A DNA stretch of 64,000 nucleotides from Actinomadura sp. NBRC 104412 (GTDB lineage Bacteria > Actinomycetota > Actinomycetes > Streptosporangiales > Streptosporangiaceae): assembly GCF_030269515.1 (NCBI RefSeq), contig NZ_BSTM01000025.1, forward strand, positions 62,001 through 126,000. The letters are read 5' to 3'. The position numbers and the translations under genes were made by a program. This document shows positions 51,922-58,953 of this stretch, piece after piece (the stretch's first letter is position 1; each line of letters starts with the position of its first letter). The notes below the pieces were generated by a model. It had not been told where the DNA came from. It worked only from the letters and a program-made list of their open reading frames with translations, and searched no databases.

Positions 51922-52536
51922 GTGGACGCAGCATTCCTGATTACTTCGCTCATCGTGGTGGTCACCCCCGGCACGGGCGTGATCTACACGCTCTCGGCGG
52001 GGCTCACCCAGGGGCGCCGCGCCGGTGTGGTCGCGGCGATCGGCTGCACGCTCGGCATCGTCCCGCACATGGCGGCGACGATCAGCGGCGTCGCGGCGCT
52101 GATGCACGCCAGCGCGACGGCGTTCCAGGTGCTGAAGTACCTCGGTGTCGCGTACCTGCTCTACATGGCGTGGGCCACGCTCAAGGACAAGGACCCGATC
52201 GTCGTGGAGCGGGAGGCCGCGCCCCGCACGGCGGCGACCCGGATGGTGGTCCGGGGCATTCTGATCAACATCCTCAACCCCAAGCTGACGATGTTCTTCT
52301 TCGCCTTCCTGCCGCAGTTCGTCCAGCCTGGCGAGGCGGGCTCGCTGCTGCGGATGCTGGAGCTGAGCGCCGTCTTCATGCTGCTCACGATCGTCGTCTT
52401 CGCCGCCTACGGCGCCGTGGCCGCCGCCCTGCGCACGCACGTCATCTCACGTCCGCGGGTGCTCACCTGGATGCGCAGGTTCTTCGCGGGTTCCTTCGTG
52501 GCGCTGGGCGCCAAACTGGCCTCCGCCACCCGATAG
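51922..52536 (+). CDS. LysE/RhtB-family exporter
   Basis: A 204-residue six-helix exporter: VVVTPGTGVIYTLSAGLTQG (the conserved start), GVAYLLYMAWATLKD, and ILINILNPKLTMFFFAFLPQF. GTG 51922 lies in GGGGTGG context with GGCGGG upstream. Substrate unknown; it replaces the usual PGP with TPGTG. It reads away from the aminotransferase remnant, so the insertion of this gene and decay of the other may be linked. Confidence 0.85.
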   Translation: MDAAFLITSLIVVVTPGTGVIYTLSAGLTQGRRAGVVAAIGCTLGIVPHMAATISGVAALMHASATAFQVLKYLGVAYLLYMAWATLKDKDPIVVEREAAPRTAATRMVVRGILINILNPKLTMFFFAFLPQFVQPGEAGSLLRMLELSAVFMLLTIVVFAAYGAVAAALRTHVISRPRVLTWMRRFFAGSFVALGAKLASATR

Positions 52537-52561
52537 ACCCGAGAGGCACGGCCTCCGGTGC

Positions 52562-52888
52562 CTAACGCACCGGTGCGGTCACCGGCCAGTCGTCCGTCAG
52601 CACGGTCCAACCGTTCGGAGTGGGACGCCCGTCCGCCGTGTAGACGTGCTCGTAGGCCGACGCGATCTCGTGCAATGCTTCACTTTCGACGAACGCGGCA
52701 CAGGCCGCCTCCGACTCCCAGACGGACAGCGTCATGCGCTCGTCGGATCCGTCCCGCCCGAGGAGATGGACATGGAGCAGCCCGGGTTGGGCACGCCAGA
52801 TGGCGAGCACCCGTTCCTCCCACAGGCGCAGTGCCTCCGGATCCCTGCTCACCCGGCACTTCCAACGGGCCATGCGTATGAACGTCAC
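52562..52888 (-). CDS. small antibiotic-biosynthesis-monooxygenase-like (ABM, dimeric alpha-beta barrel) protein
   Basis: About 108 residues from GTG 52888. The pattern EERVLAIWRAQPGLLHVHLLGRD (split), then RMTLSVWESEAACAAFVES, matches the ABM/dimeric alpha-beta barrel superfamily, whose members bind small aromatic or heme-like ligands. No catalytic residues can be assigned. ATG 52873 is an alternative start. Confidence 0.65.
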   Translation of the reverse strand: MTFIRMARWKCRVSRDPEALRLWEERVLAIWRAQPGLLHVHLLGRDGSDERMTLSVWESEAACAAFVESEALHEIASAYEHVYTADGRPTPNGWTVLTDDWPVTAPVR

Positions 52889-52969
52889 GGTGAAGAACCC
52901 GCCTCCCTGACTTCGGCCGGTGCGACCGGGAGGTGCTTCCCGCATTCCGCGTCCCCACACGCGCGCGGC

Positions 52970-52997
52970 TTGCAACCAAACACTTACTTGGTATGGT
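52970..52997 (+). promoter_or_regulatory. promoter with an embedded operator-like inverted repeat
   Basis: TTGCAA (52970-52975) and TATGGT (52992-52997) are spaced by 16 bases. The inverted repeat ACCAA-N8-TTGGT (52975-52992) fills the spacer. Similar ACCAAG-CTTGGT sites are bound by TetR-type regulators of acyl/lipid genes. It drives the frameshifted esterase below. Confidence 0.5.
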
Positions 52998-53016
52998 CGC
53001 GGGCGGGAGGGCGAGC

Positions 53017-53984
53017 ATGCCGATCACACCGACCGTGGAGGAACGCGCGGGGTGCGGGCCCGCGGCGCGGCTGGCGGCCCGGCTGCCGCGCCGGTTCCTG
53101 AGGCCGCTGGTCGCCTGGCTTCCGTGGACCCCGTTCACGCTCCGCTTCGCCCCGCTGATCGAGCTGGGCGCCGTCCTGCTGGTCCCGCCGCGCGGCACCA
53201 AGGTCGGCAAGGTGAACGGCCTCGGCGCGCCGCCGAATGGGTCCGCGGCCCCGGCGTCACCGGCGGCTCCGGCAAGGCGATCCTGTACTTCCACGGGGGC
53301 GGGTTCGTCGCCTGCGGCCTGCGCACCCATCGGCGGATGATCGCCCGGATCTCGCAGGCGGCGGGCATGCCGGTCCTGTCGGTCGCCTACCGCATGCCGC
53401 CGCGCGTCGCCATCGGCACCACCATCGGCGACTGCGCCGACGCGTACCGGTGGCTGCTGGACGAGGGCCACAAGCCCGGTGACATCGTCGTGGCCGGCGA
53501 CTCGGCCGGTGGCTACCTCGCCTTCATGGCGCCCCTGTACGCGCTCCGCGACGGCCTGCCCCGTCCCGCCGGGATCGCCGCCCTGTCGCCCCTCACCGAC
53601 CTGGACACCGCGCCCAAGATCGCGCACGCGAACGCCGCGCTCGACCCGTACATCCCGGCCCGGCGCATCCGGGACATGATCCGCATCTGCTTCCCGGAGG
53701 CCGACCCGGCCGACCCGTGGCTGTGCCCCGTGCACGCCGACCTGACCGGCCTCCCGCCGACCCTGATCCAGGCCGGCTCGATCGAGGTGCTCCGCGCCGA
53801 CGCCGAGCTGATGGCCGAACGCCTGGGAGCCGCGGACGTCCCCTGCACCCTCCAGCTCTGGGAAGGCCAGGTGCACGTCTTCCAGATCTTCGCCGACATC
53901 ACGCGCGAGGGCCTGACCGCCATCACCGAGATCGGGGCCTTCGCCCGTACCGTGACCGCCGGTCCGCCGAGGTCAGGTGTCTAG
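53017..53984 (+). pseudogene. frameshifted HSL-type esterase/lipase
   Basis: Begins at ATG 53017 after GGGAGG. The first frame gives MPITPTVEERAGCGPAARL to GTKVGKVNGLGAPPN; the rest of the protein then continues one base off as AAEWVRGPGVTGGSGKAI, LYFHGGGFVACG, GDSAGGYLAFM and the C-terminal GQVHVFQIF. The HGGG and GDSAGG motifs of hormone-sensitive-lipase-like esterases are intact. A single missing base near 53225-53240 separates start and catalytic domain, so it is either inactivated or mis-sequenced. Its 3' end overlaps the methyltransferase gene by 12 bases. Confidence 0.8.
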
Positions 53985-54569
53985 CCGCAGCCGGTACCAC
54001 TGGGGCGAGGTCCTGTTCATGGGCCAGCCCAGCCCCGCGGTCTCCGCGGCCTGGACGTCGAGCAGCTCCCACTCCGGGAACGCGGCCTCGACCTCCGCTT
54101 CGGACACCCCGCCGATCAGGGAACGCAGCCAGGTGGGGCCGAAGGCGAGCATCAGCAACGTCGAGCCGGGATTGGCCAGCGCGGTGACCCCCTGGCCCTC
54201 GGCTCGTCGCCCCTCGGCGCCGAGTCCCTGGAAACAGCCGATGTCGAGGAAGAAGTCGAACGTCCCCAGTCCCGCCGACGGCAGGTCGGTCACGTCGCCC
54301 ACGACATACGTGACCCCCTCCGTTCCCCGTTGTCGGGCGGCTTCGATCGCGGCGGGCACGTAGTCGATGCCCACCGCGTCCCAGCCCCGGCGCGCGAGCT
54401 CGGGCGTGAACTGGCCACGTCCGCAGCCGAGGTCGAGCGCCCGGCCGAGCGGACGGGAGCGCTCGTTCTCCTCTCTGTCCAGCAAGGCGGCGATGCTGCC
54501 CCCTGCCGCTTTCCCGTAACGCTCCCACGGCGTGACACCGAACCGATACATGCGGGCATAGTTCGTCAT
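53973..54569 (-). CDS. class I SAM-dependent methyltransferase
   Basis: A 198-residue methyltransferase with motif I (GRALDLGCGRGQFTPELARR), motif II-like DAVGIDYVPAAIEAAR, and the acidic motif VVGDVTDLPSAG. Substrate unknown; size and sequence fit the methyltransferase-25/11 group. Its 3' end overlaps the esterase remnant on the other strand. Confidence 0.85.
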   Translation of the reverse strand: MTNYARMYRFGVTPWERYGKAAGGSIAALLDREENERSRPLGRALDLGCGRGQFTPELARRGWDAVGIDYVPAAIEAARQRGTEGVTYVVGDVTDLPSAGLGTFDFFLDIGCFQGLGAEGRRAEGQGVTALANPGSTLLMLAFGPTWLRSLIGGVSEAEVEAAFPEWELLDVQAAETAGLGWPMNRTSPQWYRLRLDT

Positions 54570-54738
54570 CCGTCATAGCGTCTCACGTGCCGAACCGGCT
54601 CGACCGTGGGCCACCGGGTATCCTGATCGCCTGATCGTCGGCGCAGGTCCGCGGGTTCTCCGGGGCTTGCGCGCGGCGGTGGGGCCGTACGTACCGGGCG
54701 TACATACCGGGGCGCCGCGCGAGTGGGAGCCCGCATCG

Positions 54739-55233
54739 ATGACCATCCCCGACCGGCACGCCGGCGAGCCCATCGATCCCGATGTGGACCTGTCGGTGCC
54801 CGCCCAGCGGCGCGAGACGGCCCGCGAGCGGGCACCGGTGATCGCCGTGGTCGCGGCAGGAGGCGCACTGGGCGCCACCGCCCGCTACGGCGCCGGGCTG
54901 CTATGGCCCACCGCCGCGGACGCCTTCCCATGGACCACGCTGGCCGTCAACGCGGTCGGCTGCGCACTGATCGGCGTGCTCATGGTGCTGGTCAGCGAGG
55001 TATGGACCGCGCACAGGCTGGTCCGCCCGTTCCTGGGCACCGGTGTGCTGGGCGGCTTCACCACCTTCTCCACCTACGCCGCCGACATCGCCCGCCTCGT
55101 CCGGGACCGCCACGCGGGCACCGGGCTCGCCTACCTGGCCGCCACCGTCCTGGCCGCGCTGGTCGCGGTGTGGTGCGCGGCGAACCTGACCCGCCGCCTG
55201 ATCGCCGTTACGAGACGCGAGGACCCGCGGTGA
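54739..55233 (+). CDS. crcB: fluoride channel subunit (CrcB/FluC family)
   Basis: A 164-residue four-helix protein with the family motifs GATARYGAG, TLAVNAVGCALIG and GFTTFSTYAAD (the fluoride-pore Phe/Asn/Thr-Ser track). A polar leader of about 30 residues precedes the first helix. ATG 54739 has GGGAG upstream; the frame extends further without good starts. It overlaps the second copy by 4 bases (GTGA), so the two likely assemble as a heterodimer exporting F-. Confidence 0.9.
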   Translation: MTIPDRHAGEPIDPDVDLSVPAQRRETARERAPVIAVVAAGGALGATARYGAGLLWPTAADAFPWTTLAVNAVGCALIGVLMVLVSEVWTAHRLVRPFLGTGVLGGFTTFSTYAADIARLVRDRHAGTGLAYLAATVLAALVAVWCAANLTRRLIAVTRREDPR

Positions 55234-55604
55234 ACTGGCTTCTGGTGATCGCCGGTGGCCTTGTCGGGGCACCGCTGCGCTACCTGACCGACCGGGCGGT
55301 GCAAGCCCGCCACGACACCGTCTTCCCTTGGGGCACCTTCACGGTCAACGTCACCGGCTGCCTGATTCTGGGGACGCTGACCGGCGCGGCCACCCACGGA
55401 GCCGCCCCGCACTCGGTGCAACTGCTGCTCGGCACCGGGCTGTGCGGCGCCCTGACCACCTACTCCACCTTCTCGTACGAGACGCTGCGGCTCACCGAGA
55501 CCGGGGCGCGCTTCTTCGCCGCAGCGAACGTCCTGGCCAGTATCGTCGCCGGGCTGGGCGCGGTGTTCCTAGGGATCAGCCTGGCCGAGGTGGTGTGGGG
55601 CTGA
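55230..55604 (+). CDS. crcB: fluoride channel subunit (CrcB/FluC family), second copy
   Basis: A 124-residue four-helix protein: GAPLRYLTDR, TFTVNVTGCLILG and GALTTYSTFSYET. GTG start overlaps the first subunit's stop. Paired single-copy genes of this kind form dual-topology heterodimeric channels in actinobacteria. No crcB riboswitch consensus is visible upstream of the pair. Confidence 0.9.
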   Translation: MNWLLVIAGGLVGAPLRYLTDRAVQARHDTVFPWGTFTVNVTGCLILGTLTGAATHGAAPHSVQLLLGTGLCGALTTYSTFSYETLRLTETGARFFAAANVLASIVAGLGAVFLGISLAEVVWG

Positions 55605-55659
55605 CGAGGCTGCCCCGGATCAGCACCGTTCGCACAAGCGAAGCGCTGGGGCGGCGGAG

Positions 55660-55830
55660 GGCCTCGGCAAGTGGTGTGTGCAGCAGTACCAGGTCGCGGT
55701 GGTCTTCGGCGGGGATGTCGCGCAAATAGTCGTCGCCCCGGTCGGCGATGAAGCCGGGCTGCGTGACCACGCGCAGGCCGCGCCGGGCGACGTGCTCGAT
55801 CGTCTCGGACAGCTTCCCGCGTCCGCCGGC
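55660..55830 (-). pseudogene. amidohydrolase (YtcJ-like) fragment
   Basis: The minus strand carries SETIEHVARRGLRVVTQPGF and IADRGDDYLRDIPAEDHRD, a middle segment of YtcJ-like amidohydrolases (IEH, VVTQPGF, GDDYLRD), then runs into unrelated sequence. About 60 of the usual 500+ residues remain. The rest of the 356-base gap 55605-55960 holds only the cold-shock terminator. Confidence 0.6.
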
Positions 55831-55910
55831 ACGGTCACCGCCCGCTCTCGGGCCTGATCGACCACCCATGACCTGGCGATAGCCGGGCCCACGACGTTCG
55901 GGCAACGCGA

Positions 55911-55943
55911 ACGGCGGGCGTCCCCGAAGGGGACGCCCGCCGT
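55911..55943 (-). terminator. strong hairpin terminator downstream of the cold-shock gene
   Basis: Perfect 15-bp stem ACGGCGGGCGTCCCC / GGGGACGCCCGCCGT with a GAA loop, 17 bases beyond the cold-shock stop on the minus strand. Confidence 0.8.
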
Positions 55944-55960
55944 GCGGACCGACGCCAGGA

Positions 55961-56164
55961 TCAGGCGGGGACGATGTTCTCCGCCTGCGGGCCCTTCTGG
56001 CCCTGGGTGACGTCGAACGTCACCTTCTGGCCCTCCTGGAGCTCACGGAAACCCTGGGTCGCGATGTTGCTGTAGTGGGCGAAGACGTCGGCGCCGCCGC
56101 CGTCCTGCTCGATGAAGCCGAAGCCCTTTTCCGAGTTGAACCATTTCACCGTGCCGGTGGCCAT
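55961..56164 (-). CDS. cold-shock domain protein (CspA family)
   Basis: A 67-residue OB-fold protein: MATGTVKWFNSEKGFGFIEQ (RNP1), DVFAHYSNI (RNP2), FDVTQGQKGPQAENI. Binds single-stranded RNA/DNA as an RNA chaperone. GAGGAGGCGACC precedes the ATG. It has a long leader that includes a hairpin (56254-56282), consistent with leader-based control as in other csp genes. Confidence 0.95.
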   Translation of the reverse strand: MATGTVKWFNSEKGFGFIEQDGGGADVFAHYSNIATQGFRELQEGQKVTFDVTQGQKGPQAENIVPA

Positions 56165-56253
56165 GGTCGCCTCCTCTGCTCGTACTCGGCCGCGCACCTT
56201 GCGCCGCCGAGGACGCCGCGATGGCCCATCCGGAAGATCCAGAACAACGAAAA

Positions 56254-56282
56254 TGCGCCTGAGGTCAGATCCAACAGGCGCA
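56254..56282 (-). promoter_or_regulatory. hairpin in the cold-shock gene leader
   Basis: TGCGCCTG / CAGGCGCA form an 8-bp stem around 13 bases; on the minus strand it is followed by TTTT, so it resembles a terminator or attenuator about 90-120 bases before the cold-shock start. A minus-strand frame from ATG 56289 (MFVRLLDLTSGAFSLFW...) spans it and overlaps the cold-shock start; its reality is uncertain. Confidence 0.45.
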
Positions 56283-56440
56283 CGAACATGTCTATGGGAA
56301 CCGCAACTCCTCGTAGCCTACCACTGTATTCAGGAGGCTGATGGAAATCCTTGGTATCGCCGGGGCCGCGTGCCGGTGAAATTCGTGTCACATGCCGGGC
56401 GGAGGCCGCCGCATCACCCGATCGGGCGCATACTTCAGTC

Positions 56441-56668
56441 ATGAGACCCTCCGGACCGGCCAGGCGGCGACATCTTCCCACCAGCCCCTTCAAGCCTCCG
56501 CCCACCGCCCCGCCCCTCAAGAAGTTCGCACTCGAAGACCGGGTCACTCACGACAAATACGGGCTTGGACGCGTCGTGGAAGTCGAGCCCGGAGGCGCCC
56601 TCGTGGTCGACTTCGGCACGCAGAACGTCAGGATTCCCGCGCCGTACGCGAAGCTCTTCAAGCTCTGA
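56441..56668 (+). CDS. small conserved protein with Tudor/KOW-like beta domain
   Basis: A 75-residue basic protein. The C-terminal part (FALEDRVTHDKYGLGRVVEV, then GALVVDFGTQNVRIPAPYAKLF) resembles the small beta-barrel at the end of UvrD/PcrA helicases that contacts RNA polymerase. A CATACT sits about 10 bases before the ATG and no Shine-Dalgarno is seen, suggesting a leaderless message. Function unknown; a nucleic-acid or RNA-polymerase contact is possible. Confidence 0.7.
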   Translation: MRPSGPARRRHLPTSPFKPPPTAPPLKKFALEDRVTHDKYGLGRVVEVEPGGALVVDFGTQNVRIPAPYAKLFKL

Positions 56669-56742
56669 AGCCGCGCCCACCCTGTGCTGAATGTCTCATC
56701 GGAAAAAGCCGGGAATGTAAGGATCGGGGAAAATCCGCGGCG

Positions 56743-57354
56743 TCACATCCCCCGGGGCCGCGGAGGGGCGCTGACGACGGGTGCGCCGTCGGTGGTGCGG
56801 CCGGGCGGGGCGTTCGCGCGACGTTCCTCGGCGAGCTCGACCAGCCGGGCCGACATGCCGGCGAACAGGAGCATCTGGTGGGCGGCCGACGGGCTGAACG
56901 GCTGCGTGCCCGGCCTCCCGAGAACGGCGAGCACGCCCCGGGTGGCCTCGCCCGTCTCCAGCGGCAGGATCAGGATCGGGCCGGCCGGCAGGGCGCTGAG
57001 CGTCTGGTCGGCGACGATCCGCGCGGACAGGGCACGGTGCGAACTGAACGCCCGTCCGAGCATCGACCGGCCGCGCCGGACCGTCAGCCCGAGTATCCGG
57101 TCGCTGTCCGCGCCGACGGCCACATCGACCCGCAAGGTCACGCCGTTCTCGTCGGGCAGCGCGACGAACGCCAGCGGCACGCGCGCCATGGCCTGAGCGT
57201 GCCGCGCCACGAGCGTCAGCATGCCGTGCAGGTCCGTCCCGTCCAAGACGGCCCTCATCAGCTCGAACGACGCGTCCAGCCGCCGTCCGTTCTCCGGGTC
57301 CCGGGACGCGCCCGGCGGCCCCCACACGCTCGATGGCCGGTCATCGCCGGTCAT
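56743..57354 (-). CDS. GAF-domain protein
   Basis: A 203-residue protein with a single GAF fold (LDASFELMRAVLDGTDLHGML; PLAFVALPDENGVTLRV; ILILPLETGEATRGVLAVLG) and no output domain. Similar stand-alone GAF proteins serve as ligand sensors. ATG 57354 has GGAGG seven bases upstream. No partner gene is adjacent. Confidence 0.8.
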   Translation of the reverse strand: MTGDDRPSSVWGPPGASRDPENGRRLDASFELMRAVLDGTDLHGMLTLVARHAQAMARVPLAFVALPDENGVTLRVDVAVGADSDRILGLTVRRGRSMLGRAFSSHRALSARIVADQTLSALPAGPILILPLETGEATRGVLAVLGRPGTQPFSPSAAHQMLLFAGMSARLVELAEERRANAPPGRTTDGAPVVSAPPRPRGM

Positions 57355-57408
57355 GTCGTCCCTCCTTCTCCAGCCGGAACCGAGCCCGTTCACTCACGTC
57401 CCGGTGAG

Positions 57409-57552
57409 TCAAGCCGCGGTCGATCGGGCGCCGAGCAGCGCCGCGGCACCCGCGAGACGTACGCGGAAGGCCCGCCGCGGCCTGGTGATCCGCGGCGGCT
57501 CGGCCGGCAGCGGGGTCTCGGCGGCTCGGGCGGAGTGGTGTAGCGGCGTCAT
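57409..57552 (-). CDS. possible small basic protein, 47 residues
   Basis: MTPLHHSARAAETPLPAEPP followed by a basic, alanine-rich end (FRVRLAGAAALLGARSTAA). No clear ribosome-binding site. It is the only candidate in the 341-base gap 57355-57695, and may be spurious. Confidence 0.25.
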   Translation of the reverse strand: MTPLHHSARAAETPLPAEPPRITRPRRAFRVRLAGAAALLGARSTAA

Positions 57553-57695
57553 GGCGCCGGACCCGTCTGGCCCTGAAGGACCGGATATCGATAAACCAGG
57601 GGAACGCGGACTCGGCCGCCGCATCGAGAAGCCCCTGATCCCTCGTGAGTCTACGTGTTCGGCCGCCCGACGATCGCCACGGCGACCGCCGGGCG

Positions 57696-58325
57696 TCACA
57701 CCGGTCGGTGCACCCTCTGGACGGGTTGGCGGAGGACGGTCCTGAGCTTTTCTGGTGCGGTCCGGCGCGGGTCGCCGAGGTAGATCTCGTGGTGGTGCCC
57801 GCACATCCGCAGGTCGTTGGCGGCGAGGTACTCGTGGTGGAGCCTGGCCAGTACGGGCCCCTCATCGTCGTACGGTCCGATGTGCAGGAGCTGGGCGCTG
57901 AGGCCCTCGTGCAGGGTCTCATGGCGGACGTCGGCGATCGTGGAGAGGCCCTTCTTCTCCAGCGCCGCCCGTTTCGCCTCGTCGACGAGGTCCTTGGTGA
58001 TCCAGTCCGGCTGGCTGATGAGCATGCGCCACTGCCAGGCGTCCTTGTCGCGGATGGTGAAGACCTCCGGGCGGTCGGACCACCACAGCCCTTCGAGCGG
58101 CCCGACGACGAAGTCCCGGCCGAGGGTGCGTTTGCTGGTGAACTTGATCGTGTAGGCGACGGCGTAGAGCGCCTGGACGGCTCGGGCGTAGTCGGCGCTG
58201 GTGTTGGGGTCGCCGCGACCGTCCACGGCGATGAACCGCTGCGCGGGCACGTCGACCAGCGCCCAGTCGCTGTTCTTCGGCGCGTAGCACTGCTTGAGTT
58301 CGCGTTTGACGTCATATCGGGTCAT
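57696..58325 (-). CDS. GyrI-like small-molecule-binding domain protein
   Basis: A 209-residue protein with the GyrI-like pattern DVPAQRFIAVDGRGDPN, then YAVAYTIKFTSKR, WWSDRPEVFTIRDKDAWQWRM and LHIGPYDDEGPVLARLHHEYL (a typical GyrI end). These bind small ligands. Overlaps the PadR gene's stop by 4 bases, so it is its probable ligand-binding partner or the gene regulated with it. Confidence 0.82.
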   Translation of the reverse strand: MTRYDVKRELKQCYAPKNSDWALVDVPAQRFIAVDGRGDPNTSADYARAVQALYAVAYTIKFTSKRTLGRDFVVGPLEGLWWSDRPEVFTIRDKDAWQWRMLISQPDWITKDLVDEAKRAALEKKGLSTIADVRHETLHEGLSAQLLHIGPYDDEGPVLARLHHEYLAANDLRMCGHHHEIYLGDPRRTAPEKLRTVLRQPVQRVHRPV

Positions 58326-58894
58326 GACGGTCGCCTTCCTGGTGGGGACTGGTCGCAGAGTTCCTCCAGTTCCGCCCGGTAGGCGGCCAGCCATTGCCGT
58401 TCGGCGGCGAGTTGGCCCAGCGAGTAGTCGAAGATGGCGCGGACGAAACCGGGGATCTCGGGTTGGGCGTCGCGGACGGCGCCGATGGCGGCGATCCTCT
58501 CCGTGAGAGCCGCGGCCCGCCGGTCGAGCGCCGCCCGGAACCGGTCGGGCGCGAGAATGGGTTGGTTGGCCAGGCCGACCAGGATGGGCGGGAACACCGG
58601 TCGGAGTTCCGCCACCACCGCCTCGGTCGCCCGCGCACACGCCCGCCGCCCCTCGGCCGTGGCCCGGTATACCCGGCGAGCCTTACCCCGCGCCGGCCGC
58701 CGCTCGTCGATTTCGGTGATCAGGCCGCGGTCGCGAAGCCGCGCCAGCAGGTAGTAGATCGAGCTGAAGCCGATCTCGGTCCACTCGCGCATACCGCGGG
58801 CGCTGATGACCTCGTCCAGTTCATAGCCGTGTCTCGGCTTCTCGATGAGCAGACCGAGCAACGTCAGCTCGGCGGGCGTCAGGTCGGCTGCCAT
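58322..58894 (-). CDS. PadR-family transcriptional regulator
   Basis: A 190-residue regulator: ELTLLGLLIEKPRHGYELDEVI and SSIYYLLARLRDRGLITE are the PadR winged helix, followed by a C-terminal dimerisation helix bundle. ATG 58894 lies 2 bases after a perfect 24-bp palindrome, so the protein likely represses itself and the GyrI-like partner, sensing a toxic phenolic or drug. Confidence 0.9.
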   Translation of the reverse strand: MAADLTPAELTLLGLLIEKPRHGYELDEVISARGMREWTEIGFSSIYYLLARLRDRGLITEIDERRPARGKARRVYRATAEGRRACARATEAVVAELRPVFPPILVGLANQPILAPDRFRAALDRRAAALTERIAAIGAVRDAQPEIPGFVRAIFDYSLGQLAAERQWLAAYRAELEELCDQSPPGRRPS

Positions 58895-58896
58895 GG

Positions 58897-58920
58897 CTTT
58901 ACTCTAGTACTAGAGTAAAG
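58897..58920. promoter_or_regulatory. 24-bp perfect palindrome, PadR operator
   Basis: CTTTACTCTAGT followed by its exact reverse complement, 2 bases upstream of the PadR start. Because TAGAGT lies about 7 bases before the ATG, the site can overlap the -10 of a leaderless promoter. An AT-rich island in GC-rich DNA. Confidence 0.85.
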
Positions 58921-58953
58921 CGGGCGTGGAGGGCGTGCCGCCTGGTCGGACCG

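Noticed and set aside
54570..54738. Fluoride riboswitch before the crcB pair
   Set aside because: I could not align the conserved motif sequence or its pseudoknot; a covariance search would be decisive.
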